A stretch of DNA of 64,000 nucleotides from Gnetum montanum (taxonomy: Eukaryota; Streptophyta; Gnetopsida; Gnetales; Gnetaceae): assembly GCA_015680685.1 (NCBI GenBank), contig MNCI01004927.1, forward strand, positions 508,657 through 572,656, in the 5' to 3' direction. The notes under the pieces were generated by a model that saw only the letters and a program-made list of their open reading frames with translations, searched no databases and was not told the origin of the DNA. Numbering within the stretch: position 1 is the first letter of the stretch; each line of letters starts with the position of its first letter. Position numbers and translations under genes: made by a program. This document shows positions 33,480-44,686 of the stretch, one piece after another.

Positions 33480-35000
33480 AATCCTAGACACAATGGAATC
33501 AAAACAGCTAGAATTAAAAGCCCTATTGTTAACACTGGAATATGTATTTCTATAAAAAAGCCAGTGATTATCAATGCCAACCTAGACAAAGAACAAAAAA
33601 GGAAAGTGTTGTAAGTGCTTAACAAATGGCCTACAACATTCATGTGGTCTTATGATGAGATCACCAGAATTTATCCTCGAATTTCTCAACATCGGATCTA
33701 CATTGATCCTGTAGTCAAATCTAAATGCCAACCTCAATGAAGCCTAAACCCTAAACTAAAGGAGATAGTTAAGAAAGAACTAAAGAAGTTACTAAAGGTA
33801 GGATTCATCTATCCCATTGTAGATAGTAAATGTGTCAGTCCTTTAGTGATAGTTGTAAATAAGGGAGGTAAATGACACATTTGCATTAACTTCTGGATGT
33901 TGAATTTAGCCACATTTAAGGATCACTTCCAGCTGCCCTTTGTTGATCAAGTTTTGGATACAATTTCAGGACATGAGTATTATAGTTTTCTATATGGGTA
34001 CAGTGAATACAATCAAATCCGCATTGCACCTGAAGACTAAGAGAAAACCACATTCACCAGTCCATGGGGAATGTTTGCTTATAGAAAGATTCCTTTTGGT
34101 GTTTGTAATGCACCAGAAATCTTCTAGGAACTAGTTTTAAGTATCTTCTAGAAGTAGATAAGCAATGGTGTTGAAGTCTTTATGGATCAACTTTCCACAT
34201 ATGAGCTAGATTTCAAACAAGCACTGGACTAGTTGGAGTAGCTACTTAAAAGATGTGTTGAAATCAATTTGAAGCTCAACTGGCAAAAGAGCCATCTCAT
34301 GGTTAACGAAGGCATAGTGTTGGGACATAAAATCTCCTAGAAGGGTATAGAGGTAGATCTCGAAAATATTAGAGTCATCCAAAACATCACTCAATGGCCA
34401 TAGATAGTGAAAGATGTAAGATCCTTTCTAGGCCATAGAGGATACTATAGGAGATTCATCAAAAGCTTTTCAAAGATAGCCAAACCACTTGTAGAACTCA
34501 TGAAGAAGGATGCACCCTTCAAGTGGACCAAGTCATGTGAAAAGACATTCGAAGCTTTGAAGTAGACATTAGTAGAAACACGAATCCTCCAAGCTCTGAA
34601 TTGGTCAAGAACTTTTCATATCATGACTGATGCTTCCAACTATGCACTTGGTGTAGTACTAACACAACTTGGTGTTCAAAAGAGACCATACTACATACAT
34701 TATGCTAGCATGAACATCACCAGAGCATAATTAAATTATAGCATAACTAAAAAGGAGTTGATGGCCATGGTGTACGTAGTTGAAAATTTTAGAAATTATG
34801 TACTCGATTACCAAATCTATGTCCACACTGATCATAGTGCCATCCAATTTTTGATGAACAAGCTAGTGGTTAGTCCTAGAGTGATAAGATGACTTGTGAT
34901 TCTTCAAGCGTTTGACATCACGTTGATTGATAAGAAAGGAATAGAAAACATAGTAGTTGATCATTTATCAAGGTTGAAATAGGATTTTGACAATTAAGTA
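33480..35000 (+). pseudogene. Reverse transcriptase and RNase H remnant, copy C
   Basis: Readable in one main frame: FIYPIVDSKCVSPLVIV, KDHFQLPFVDQVLDTISG, YNQIRIAPED, TFTSPWGMFAYRKIPFGV and CNAPE.F. The catalytic stretch is VEVFMDQLS (about 34173-34193), where MDD is expected, so the second Asp is lost. GIVLGHKIS and SFLGHRGYYRRFIKSFSKIA follow. RNase H has MTDASNYALGVVL, TKKELMAMV, YVHTDHSAI and VDHLSRL. The sequence pattern matches Athila/Tat rather than chromodomain elements. Confidence 0.85.
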
Positions 35001-35296
35001 GAACCTTATCAAACCAATTCCCTAATGAGAATCTATTTACTAGAATAGTAAAGGCTGTAGATTCAATAGGAAAGCCATGGACCATAGAGTACCTAGCTTA
35101 TCTAATAACACAAGAGCTTCCTTTTGAATGGAGTAGAAAAAAACGTGAGTAATTTCTTCATAGAGCAAAACAATACATGGAAATCAATGGCAATATCCAC
35201 AAGATCTATGTAGATGGCCTTGTTAGATGGTGTGTGTGAGATGGTGACTAGCAGATAGTCTTATAGGATGCCCATGAAGGCCCATGTGGTGGCCAC
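35001..35296 (+). pseudogene. Integrase N-terminal part, copy C, cut by element D
   Basis: Ends with DAHEGPCGGH, the His part of the HHCC zinc finger. Element D begins at 35297, and the frame resumes after 41735. The last five bases (GCCAC, 35292-35296) are repeated at 41735-41739. Confidence 0.75.
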
Positions 35297-36376
35297 TGGT
35301 GTAGGAACACTTCTTCCGATTCCCTTGTGCTTTTCCTACAACTTTTTTTTGCAAGTTTTGCACCTGGAGAAGGCTTGGACACATGTGTCTTGTTTTTGTG
35401 TTGATTTTTACGATGAAGATTCTTGGATGTTTTGGCATGTTCAGAGGTGTTTTTAGCTTATTTTGATGAGTTTAGAAGATTCTTGGATCTATGAGGACTT
35501 GTTGGAAGGCATTTAGAGGCTCTTAGCATCAAAACAAGCATTTTTATTTTTGGCACCTTCAAGATAGATGTCTTTGCAAATAGAAAGATGTCTTTCTAGA
35601 CAGAAAGACATCTTTCTAGAGACGTCTTTCCTAAAGTGAAGACATCTCTAGGCTAGAGAAGATGTCTTCCAAAAATAGTAGATGTCTCTCCAAAGCGAAA
35701 GGCTTTCACAGAAGAAATCTCCTTAGAAAGATAGATGTCTTTTCAATGACATCTCCCTTGAAGTGCAAACATCTCTAGTCTAAAGAAGATGTCTTCCAAA
35801 AATAGTAGACATCTTTCCTAAGAATAGAGCTCTTATAGTTGACATCTACATGATACCAGAGATGTCTAGATCTGTGTGGGAAATATCTAAGGAGGCATAT
35901 AGAAAGCTTCCTAGGGTTTTGGATCTATAAAATTATGTATGCCTTCATCCATGAAGAAAGAGGAAAGCTGGTATGCAAGGAGAATTGTGTAAGAGAGATT
36001 GGTGAGCACATTGGGGGAGTGTAATAGGTGATTACAACTCCAAGATCAGCTTATGATGTGTTGATCTATGTGTTCTATTCTCTTGTATGTCACTTGTGAG
36101 TTGAGATCTCAGTCCTAGGTTGTGGGAGAGATTTCTATTAGTTATGTCTTGCATTGAGAACAACCATTATGTGATTATAGAGCCTTATGCTTTGCAATAT
36201 TGTTTGTGTGATAGGTTTATGGATGCTTGTGGGTTGTGTGAATCCTGATGTAATCTTATGATAATTTTAATTGAAGTTAGCTAGTTTTCTTATTTTCTAG
36301 CAAATAATTTTGTCTTTTCATAATATCTGGATTTAGTGCGTTGAAGATGATTTGTAAGTGGAGTGAACATGCTCCA
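35297..36376 (+). repeat. 5' LTR of element D
   Basis: 1080 bp, TGGTGTAGG...GCTCCA. U3 carries an array of palindromes (35565-35875), TATAAAA lies at 35926-35932, and the R/U5 part matches 41550-41734 of the 3' LTR. Confidence 0.85.
35565..35875 (+). promoter_or_regulatory. U3 array of AGA(T/C)GTCT palindromes in LTR D
   Basis: About fourteen copies of AGATGTCT, AGACATCT or AGACGTCT occur on both strands within 310 bp, ending about 50 bp before TATAAAA (35926-35932). The same array appears in the 3' LTR (40970-41175) and in part in the solo LTR at 22281-23353. A role as transcription-factor sites is inferred. Confidence 0.55.
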
Positions 36377-36383
36377 GTGTTAT

Positions 36384-36396
36384 TGGTATCAAAGTG
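36384..36396 (+). other. Primer-binding site of element D (tRNA-iMet type)
   Basis: TGGTATCAAAGTG matches TGGTATCAGAGCC, the common plant initiator-tRNA-Met primer site, with two transitions in the first twelve bases. It lies seven bases after the LTR end. Confidence 0.75.
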
Positions 36397-36444
36397 TAGT
36401 TTTATTATTGCCTCGATTTTGGTTAAGGATCTTGTCAATTTCAG

Positions 36445-37560
36445 ATGACACCCAATAAGAAACAGGTGCAAGCTCTAAATCATGACATGGAGAGCATGAA
36501 GTTAGCCTTCCAGATGATGGTTGCTCGATTGGAAGAAATCAGCTTGAAGGTGGACAGACAAGTCGTTGGTCCTAGCCATATTCCGACACATGGAGGTGAA
36601 GAGCATGAACATTTAGATGAAGAATTTTTATAGCTAGGTGGAGATGGAGTAGATGAAGAAGAATGCCAATCAAGCTATGGGAGTGTAGGAAACCATTAGC
36701 CAAAGATTTTAATGGAAGGGAATCCTTTTCTTCAAATAATAACTCCAAGGGCTTAGATGGTGCTCAATACTTGTTCAAGCAAGCTTGACGATGAAGATGA
36801 GGTAAGGCTTGCTAGAGCATTTAGAAATGCTTCAAGACTTCCATATGTAGAGTTAAATACTTTCAATGGTTTTGATGGCATCAATGATTTTGCAAGTTAG
36901 TTGAAGGCACTTGAGAAGCATTTTCTATTGGAAAAGGTTCTAAATAATTTGATGGTACCTATTGCTAAATCCAAATTAGAAGGTATGGCTTCTACATGGT
37001 GGGAAAAGGAGTCCCAAGGTTATGAAAGATGAATCAGTCAACCTATCAGAGATTGGAATATTTTGAAACATAGGTTGAAAAGGAAATTTGAATAGTCTTG
37101 TCAAAGACAAGAAACCATTATGAAGTTGAAATTCCTAAGGCAAGGCAACAAGGATGTCAAAGAATTTTACATCGAATTTTGTAATCTATTCCATTAAGCT
37201 AAGGTAAACTGGGAGGAGTATGAGCAAGCTTTAATCCTTTTAGGAGGTCTTAAAATGATGTACTAGCAAGAGTTGTCCTTTTATGAGCCACAAACACTTG
37301 ATGAGGTTTATGATGTGGCACTCAAAGTTGAGAAGAAATTAGGTGAATTTAGAAACAAGAGCAAACAAACTTCTAAGGATAAGGAGAAGGGGTTTAGATT
37401 TGATAAGAGATCCAAATCCAGATCTAAAGACAAGGGCATCCAAGGGTTATTTTTATTGATCTCCAAAGACAAGGGCATCCAAAGACAAGGAAATTCTTGT
37501 GCATTCATGGGGAATGGATTCATATTTTTATTGATGGAGGAGCCTAAGAAAATGTTATTT
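36445..37560 (+). pseudogene. Gag remnant, element D
   Basis: Starts MTPNKKQVQALNHDMESMKL, a coiled N-terminus. The gag domain has LPYVELNTFNGFDGINDF, then KSKLEGMASTWWEKE, FLRQGNKDVKEFYIEF and EEYEQALILLGGL. These are typical blocks of the retrotransposon gag family. After LDEVYDVALKVEKKLGEF the Lys/Ser-rich tail contains a short repeated segment (DKGIQ). Several TAG/TAA stops. Confidence 0.8.
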
Positions 37561-38100
37561 CTTCTAAGCAGTTACGAAATTGTTTTTGGTAACTCATCAT
37601 CATCCAAGACCCTATAAGGTACATTGGTTATCTAAATATTTTTCCCAAGAGGTGAGGGAACAATGTACTTTGAAATTTAAAACTGGAAATTTTCATGATG
37701 TTGTGAGGTGTGATGTGCTTCCAATAGATTGTGCTAAGGTAATTCTTGGTAGACCTTGGAATTTTGACAATGGTGCTTAGTTTGATGGAGTAAGAAATGT
37801 GTGGAGTGTTGTTAGACCTAATGGAGTCCATGATTTTATTCCTATGATGGTTGAAAAAGTGAGCTAGCAAAGCTCACTTAATGCTTCCTTAATCCTTTTA
37901 GGAGAGAGGGAATATAATAAGGAACATGATGAAACTTGTATTGGTTTTGTTGTTATGAGAATAGTTGCTACTAACCATTATGATGTGTAGGTTGAACTTC
38001 CTATAGGTGTGCTAAGCTTAAAGGAGAAATTTTCCAAGGTAGTCAAGGAGAAACTAGATGGACTACCACTGATGAGGAATATATAGCAGTAGATTGACTT
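37561..38100 (+). pseudogene. Retropepsin remnant and linker, element D
   Basis: The C-terminal half of a retropepsin is readable: DVLPIDCAKVILGRPWNFDN (about 37705-37765), with the ILGRPW hallmark. The catalytic DSG side is not recognisable. The linker up to the RT has several stops. Confidence 0.65.
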
Positions 38101-39290
38101 CATTCCTAGTGCTACCATTCCAAATGAGAAAGCTTATTGGATGGCACCAAATCATAGGGCTAAATTATAAAGGCAAGTAGAGGGATTACTTGCAAATGGC
38201 TTCATGAGGGAATCCATTTCACCTTGTGCAGTTATAGTGGTGCTAGTTCTAAAGAAGGACAATGATGACTGGAGGATGTGCATTGATTCCAAGGCAATGA
38301 ACAAGATAATCATAAGGTACAGGTTTCCTATTCCAAGGATGGATGATATCCTTGATGCCTTTACCAATGTTGAAATATTTAGCAAAATTGATCTGAAGAG
38401 TGGGTACCATCAAATTAGAATCAAGCTTGGTGATGAGTGGAGGACAACTTTCAAAACAACAAATGGATTGTTTGAGTGGTTGGTGATGCCATTTGGGCTC
38501 ACAAATGCACCTACTACATTCATGAGGTTGATGCATGATGTATTGAAGGACTTGATTGGTAAGTATTGTATTGTCTTTTTTGATGATATTTTGGTGTATA
38601 GCTCTAATGAGGAAGAGCACTTGGATCACTTGAGGATGATGTGCCTTAAGTTTGAGGAGGCACAGTTGGTGATCAATGTGAAGAAAAGTCATTTCTTCAA
38701 GAGGGAAATCACATATTTAGGGCACATTTTTTGTAAAAATTAGATTCGGATGAAAGCTACCAAGGTGAAGGCTATAAGGGGTTGGCCAACTATTAAGAAT
38801 GTTGGGGAGGTAAGATCATTCCTTGATTTAGCAAGTTTTTATAGATGGTTCATAAAAAATCTTAGTGGTATTTCATGGCCTATGTTTGCTTTGTTGAAGA
38901 AAAATAATGAATTTAGGTGGGATAATGAAACCTAAGGGAGCTTTGACTTGTTGAAAGCAAAGATCACCAGTGAACTATTGCTTGCAATTTTAGATTTTTA
39001 GAAGCTTTTTCATGTGGAGGTGGATGCAAGTGGACCTACCATTGGTGGGCTACTTTCACAAGAAGGTCGGCCTATTGCTTTCTTTTCTGAAAATTTGAAT
39101 GAGCAAGGCAAAAATATAGAATATATGAGAAAGAGTTCTATGTTATTCTTCAAGCAAACAAGCATTGGAGGCATTACTTGTTACCTAAAGAATTCACTTT
39201 GATGATGGACCACAAAGCACTTCAATTTCCAAACTCACAAAAGAAGTTGAGCGAAAAGCACATGAAGTGGGCTATATAGTTACAAGAGTT
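38101..39290 (+). pseudogene. Reverse transcriptase and RNase H remnant, element D
   Basis: The open stretch 38204-38743 encodes [45 protein letters not shown], then the intact catalytic [10 protein letters not shown] (about 38577-38606) and [12 protein letters not shown]. The connection and RNase H follow: VRSFLDLASFYRWFIKN, VEVDASGPTIGGLLSQ and RPIAFFSENLNE. RT itself is the best kept pol domain here; RNase H is broken after that. Confidence 0.85.
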
Positions 39291-40700
39291 CAATTTTGTG
39301 TTGAAGCACAAAAGTGAAAAAGCCCCTGTGGTAGTTGATGCATTATCCAAGGTGCATGTGGTAACTTTCAACATACCTCATGTGGAAGGTATGGATGATT
39401 TTGCTTTATTATATGAGCATGATGTTGATTTTGGGCAAGTTTGGAGGAACCTCAATGAACCATTAATGAAAAGGATAGACTAATGGAGGGGTTATCATAT
39501 TCAAGATGAACTATTATTTAAGAATGGAAAGGTATGTTCTCCTGATTGTGATTTTAGGAAAAAGATTTTGTTTGAAAAGCATTGTAGTGGCATGGTAGAT
39601 CACATGGGTAGGGATAAACCATTGGAACTTGTGGGTAGGCATTGTTTTTGGCCTGGTATGACAACAAAAGTCTCAATTTTTTGGAGTGCTTGACACTATA
39701 TGCCTTTTCCAATTCCCAAAGCTCCATGGGAAAGTATGTCAATGGACTTTGTGAATGGCATCCCTAAGACCAAGAGTGGAAACAATGCAATTTTTGTTGT
39801 TGTGGATAGGTTCTCCAAGATGTCACATTTTATTCCATGCAAGAAGGTGAGTGACGCCTCTCATGTTGCAAATTTATTTTTCCAGCATGTTGTGAAGTGT
39901 CATGGTATTCCTTTGAATATGGTTAGTGATAGAGACTCCAAGTTCACAAGTCATTTTTGGAGGTTCCTTTGGAAGATTTTACGGGCAAAGTTGAATTTTT
40001 CTAGTGCATATCATCCACAATATGATGGCCAAAGAGAGGTGGTGAATAAATCCTTGCTAAACATATTGAGATGTTTATGCAATGAATAGCCAAATAGGTG
40101 GGAAAACTTGTTATGTCATGCTTAATTTTCATATAATAATGCTTTTCATGTTGCAATTTGCAAAAACCCATTTCAAGTGAATTATGGGTTTTGTCCAAAG
40201 ATTGTGGACCCTTTGAAGAGCTTTGATGGTGAAGCTTAACTTAGTGTTGATTTTGTGCAAGAGATGAGGGAAAGCAAACATCTAATTTTGTTGTTGGTGA
40301 CTTGGTTTGGGTGCACTTGAAGAAGAAGCAGTTGAAAGGTGTTAACTTCTCCAAATTGAAAGATAAGAAGATTGGGCCTTTCAAAATCAAAAATAAAATT
40401 AATGATAATGCTTTTGAGATTGATTTACCAAATGATGTTGACATATATTTTGTATTTAATTTTTTAGATCTTGTGCACTATCATGGACCAGCTGATGAGG
40501 AGATCATACAGGGAAGCATTGATGAGTTGAAGGGGGCTATTAATTAGATCATACAGGGAAGCTTCTAGCACTTGAGATGTCAAGAGGCATGAATATTTGA
40601 TTCATTGGAAGGATCAACTCACTGATGATGTTGTATGAGTCCATGAGACGAAACTTGTTAAGTGGGGAATCACTTCTACCCCGACTCCCTTGTTCACATG
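39291..40700 (+). pseudogene. Integrase and chromodomain-like end, element D
   Basis: A zinc-finger remnant comes first (KHCSGMVDHMG; about 39577-39609). The catalytic core (39700-40089) keeps all three acidic residues: MDFVNGIP, SDRDSKF and the Glu in DGQREVVNKSL. The C-terminal domain has LVWVHLKKKQL and IGPFKI. The end, HEYLIHWKDQLTDDVV (about 40588-40635), resembles the shortened chromodomain of plant chromoviruses, which directs insertion to marked chromatin. Confidence 0.8.
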
Positions 40701-40712
40701 AGTTCATTTTTT

Positions 40713-40727
40713 GAAGGGTGGGAGAGT
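40713..40727 (+). other. Polypurine tract of element D
   Basis: GAAGGGTGGGAGAGT directly precedes the 3' LTR start TGGTGTTGAAACACC. The duplicate of this junction in the flipped segment (about 41455-41475) reads GGGTGGGAGACT. Confidence 0.75.
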
Positions 40728-41734
40728 TGGTGTTGAAACACCTCTTTCAATTCCCTTGTGCTTGTCCTATAAGTTGTTTTTGCAAGTTTTGCGCTTGGAG
40801 AAGACTTGAACATGTGTATCATGTTTTTATGTGTGTTTTTGTGTTGATTTTTATGATGAAGATTCTTGGATGTTTTGGCATATTTGGAGGTGTTTTTGGC
40901 TTATTTTGATGAGTTTANCGTCTCCTATGAGGGCTCCATTCTTGGGAGAGATGTCAACTATTTTTTAAACACGTCTTCTTTGGACTAGAGACATCTTCAC
41001 TTTAAGAGAGACGTCTTTGGAAAGATGTCTGTCTTTTAAGGAGACGTCTTCTGTGAAAGCCCTACTCTCGAGAGAGACGTCTACTATTTTTGAAAGATGT
41101 CTTCTCTAGGATGGAGACATCTTCACTTTAGAAAAGATGTCTCTGGAAAGACATCTTTCTATTTGCAAAGACGTCTATCCTAAAGATGCCAAAAATAAAA
41201 ATGCTTGTTTTAATGCTGAGAGCCTTCGAATGCCTCCCAATAAGTCTCCATAGACCCTGGAACCTCATAAACTCATCAAAATAAGCCAAAAACACCTCCA
41301 AATATGCCAAAACATCCAAGAATCTTCATCATAAAAATCAACACAAAAACACACATAAAAACATGATACACATGTTCAAGTCTTCTCCAAGCGCAAAACT
41401 TGCAAAAACAACTTATAGGACAAGCACAAGGGAATTGAAAGAGGTGTTTCAACACCAAGTCTCCCACCCTTCAAAAAATGAACTCATGTGAACAAGGGAG
41501 TCGGGGTAGAAGTGATTCCCCACTTAACAAGTTTCGTCTNTCATGCTCTATAATATCATTTGAGTGTGATAGATTTATGGATGCTTGTGGGTGGTTTGAA
41601 CACTGATGTAATCTTATGATAATTTTAATTGAAGTTAGCTAGTTTTGTTATTTTCTAGCAAATAATTTTATCTTTTCATAATATTTGGAATTAGTGCATT
41701 AAAGGTGATTTAATTGTGGAGTGAACATGCTCTA
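40728..41734 (+). repeat. 3' LTR of element D, misassembled
   Basis: The outer ends match the 5' LTR (TGGTGTTGAAACACC at the start, GAACATGCTCTA at the end, CA changed to TA). The middle, between the N bases at 40918 and 41540, runs in reverse orientation and repeats part of the pol end and PPT. The TATA/R portion is missing at the 41540 join. Confidence 0.8.
40919..41539 (-). other. Probable misoriented contig between two single-N joins
   Basis: Reversed, this 621-bp piece begins AGACGAAACTTGTTAAG, the same as 40656 onwards, matches 40656-40917 almost base for base, and then continues into LTR sequence collinear with 35470-35830. The two opposite reading frames at 40718-40909 and 41276-41467 encode the same 63 residues with one change. 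Confidence 0.85.
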
Positions 41735-42859
41735 GCCACTCTGCAGGGCACAGAACGACACTCAAACTATTGATGGCAAGCTACTTTTGGCCTACTTTAT
41801 TTAGAGATGCCCACATTTTTGTACAATCTTATGAACGTTGCCAAAGGGATGGAGGAATTACAACTAGCTATGAAGGGTTACAAAACTAGATATAGCCACT
41901 GAAGCCTTTTGATATCTAGGGGATTGATTTTATGGGATTCATTCAAAAAATGTCAAATGGAAAATAATATATTATTGTGACTATGGATTACTGCACAAAG
42001 TGGACAAAGGTAGTAGCAATAAAATACTGTACAAGAAAGACAACTATTAAAATTTTCCAACAACACATGGTGAATGGATTTGGAGTACCAAGAATGCTTA
42101 TATTAGATAATGGGACTCACTTCACTGATGCGACCTTTAAGAAACTTTTACAACAACTTGGGGTGAACCATAAGCTAACAACACCATATCATCCCCAAGA
42201 AAATGATCAAGCTGAAGTCACTAACCATAAAATTACTAGAATACTCACTAGGACAGTTAGTAGGTTTAGACAAGATTGAAGTACTAAATTAAATGATGCT
42301 CTATGGGCCTATAAGACATCTTAGAAATTACCTATAGGGTACACACCATATGAATTGGTCTATGGAAAGTTGCCTATGCTTCCAATGTAGGTAGAGCTTC
42401 ACACTTTAGCTACTACCAGTGAACTTGATCTTAATTTGAGTTTAGCCCAAAATGAATGTCTAATGAACCTGAATCTTTTAGATGAGAATCAACTAGTAGC
42501 ACTTATGAGTAGTGAAGTCCATGAGCATTACTCCAAAATTAGGCATGATTCATGAATAAGGAATGTAACCATACAACCGGGTGATAAGGTACTTTATTAT
42601 AATCCTAGTCATTTACCCCAAAAGGCTAAATTCTAGATACTTTGGGAGGGATCATACATTATGTAAGCCACTTATCCATCTGGTGCCTTACATATCCACC
42701 ACCCAACTAGTCCACATAAGCTTATCCTTGTCAATATCCAACAAGTTAAACCATATTACGAATATTCAAGAGTCTACCCTACCGACCCACCAGTCTTCTA
42801 CTTGTTCTATCTTTTGTTTACCTAATCTTAATAATAGTTATGGGGGAGTCAATTTTGAA
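41735..42859 (+). pseudogene. Integrase core and C-terminus, copy C
   Basis: Resumes after the D insertion with the Cys pair of the zinc finger (CERCQRDGG-like; about 41842-41868). The core keeps GIDFMGF, ILDNGTHFTD and the Glu in DQAEVTNHK, so the DDE residues are all readable. The open part is 41977-42279. The C-terminal region has LWAYKTS, PYELVYGKLP, VTIQPGDKVLYYNPS and ends in PSHLPQKAKF, then decays to the purine tract at 42841. Confidence 0.85.
42841..42848 (+). other. Purine tract after pol, copy C
   Basis: TGGGGGAG at the end of pol, followed by TCAATTTTGAAC; copy B has TTCAATTTTGGGGGAG at the matching place. A second PPT is possible but unproven. Confidence 0.35.
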
Positions 42860-44035
42860 CTATAGGTACCTTATTGAAGTTTTTCATTTTCTTTCATTTT
42901 TCACATTCTTTAATACTTTTCTTTTCTTAAATTTTTGGCATTCTTTTACATTTTTTCTATTCTTTTAACATTTTTCATTCTTTATACTTTTTTACCATTC
43001 TTACTAATTTTTTCATTTCTTTCAAACTTTGTTCTCAAACCCTTAATAAGACACAAACTTTGTTCTCAAACTTTTGATTACTAATAAGACACATTACGAA
43101 TAAAGGCACGATGTAGCCCAATAAGGTCAAGATTTCTCTATATTATCAAGTCATAAGAAATTGATTATTTAAATAGTGAGCCCACATCATCTATCTATCC
43201 ATTCCATTAATAAGAGGTTCTTACCATGGCCATAATGATATTCTTTTCCATCATACAACTAAGAATAAACTTGTGATCACTATGCCTAGACCGAAAAGTG
43301 AAGAATTAAGTGCGAATGAAAAGGGTGTGACATCAAAGGAATTTATGGATTCTTTTGGATTTCTTGCAACTATTGACATGTCACTGGAATGTGGTCTGGA
43401 CTTGGTTTGAATCTTGAACAGAAATGTTAGTGATTTCTTTAACTACTAATAAAACATAAGAATTCATTATACCTATGGTAAGGCACCTCACGTCCCAATT
43501 TCTGCAATCCTTTCTAAGTCTGTCTCATCTCATTATTTGAATGATCATAACTTGTGGTTTTGAGTAACATAGCATTATTTTCCCAATTTGATGATACTAG
43601 CATGTGTGTTTTGAGAAATAGGTATGTGTTACATTCAACTCCTTAAGTGCCTAAGGATAATTTAGGCCTGGTTATACAAGGGCATTAAGGGCTAGAGCCT
43701 GCTTTGGTGAGGACCCACGTGTATAACTATTATATCTTATATCTACCAAGAAATTCCACATTGTCTTGAACCTTCCAACATTAAGAAATGTCAATAAAAA
43801 CTTCCCATATTATTTACACTATCTGTTCTCCCTACATGAATCCATTACCCTTCCTATCCATCTTATGAACTTTCATAGCTTGAGATTCCTTCTTTATGAA
43901 CTTCCAATGATAATTTTTTGTAAAAATCTACATATAGCCATCATCCAAATCCCTTGAGAAATGTTAAAACTTTCCAGATATCCAAACGAATCAATTTTTC
44001 CTATTAGACCCTTATGAAAAGCACAAATTTTTGGG
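42860..44035 (+). other. Post-pol spacer, copy C
   Basis: Starts with a T-rich low-complexity run (42880-43030), the counterpart of the A-rich run in copy B. The block 43490-43735 matches 21762-22022 of copy B in sequence and encodes GYTRALR and CFGEDP in one frame. No complete gene. Confidence 0.55.
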
Positions 44036-44115
44036 CTCCAATATCAGGTCCTTGATATTGAGTTTGCATTGATATCGAATCCTTGATATTGGGTCTACCA
44101 AAAAGTGTATATACA
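44036..44115 (+). promoter_or_regulatory. Internal promoter of copy C
   Basis: Four motifs, AATATC, GATATT, GATATC and GATATT (44040-44090), precede TATATA (44108-44113). The downstream bases, CTAATTTTTTTCTTTGATTTTAG-like (about 44172-44196), also match the R/U5 part of the LTR (CAATTTTTTTCTTGATTTTAG near 47825). The segment therefore looks like a duplicated U3-R promoter in sense orientation upstream of the accessory ORF. Confidence 0.55.
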
Positions 44116-44386
44116 TGGGGACTTAGCTAATTTCCTCATCATTTTTCATTTGCACACAAGCGAGATTTTTCTAATTTTTTTCTTTGATTTTAGCTTTGAC
44201 CTCTTAGCTTTGCCAAGCCATAACTTGATTGTTATCACTTTGATTGTTGTGATTTTCGAACCTATTTGATCATGGAGTCCTCATCTTAGTCGTTTTGTGT
44301 GTGTGTGTGTGGGTGTTGTGGTTGCTAGTGAGGAAAATCTAATCTAATTTTTCAAAATTTTCTAATGCCTAGAAGGTATTTTAAGG

Positions 44387-44686
44387 GTAAGTATGAAGTG
44401 AAATTTGAAAATTGTTAATAAGAACTAATCATGAGTAAGCCATAACACTCAAATAATACTCTTAAGGAACTATAACCATCATTATGAGCCATACATAGGG
44501 ACAAAATGAACAATTGTGAAGGGTTACAATGAAAATAACACTCATGGGGTAACTTTTTGTAAAAATTTTCCAACTGTACAATCCTAACAACTAAGAACTT
44601 CATCTAACTAAAAGTATGAGAAAGGAAGGGAGTTATAAAAATTAGAGAATGCTTTCTGATGATTCCCAATTCCTTAATGATTGAAG
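44387..44686 (+). other. Candidate intron in the accessory ORF leader, copy C
   Basis: The donor TTAAGG|GTAAGTATG is a near-perfect plant 5' splice site. The acceptor side, TTAATGATTGAAG|ATGG, aligns with GATTGCAG|ATGG of copy A. Length is 300 bp. The donor lies about 275 bp after the internal TATA box, and the ATG of the accessory ORF follows the AG directly. Confidence 0.55.

Larger units (their letters stand above)
35297..41734 (+). mobile_element. Chromodomain Ty3/gypsy element D, nested in copy C
   Basis: The LTR starts TGGTGTAGGAACAC, the internal region starts with a tRNA-iMet-type primer site, and gag, protease, RT, RNase H, integrase and a chromodomain-like end follow in that order, as in chromoviruses. 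The 5-bp direct repeat GCCAC flanks it exactly (35292-35296, 41735-41739), showing insertion into the copy C integrase. Stops are present in every domain. The 3' LTR is disturbed by an assembly fault (40919-41539). Confidence 0.9.

Noticed and set aside
40718-41467. A conserved 63-residue protein encoded on both strands
   Set aside because: It is LTR/pol-end sequence duplicated by a misoriented contig bounded by N bases.
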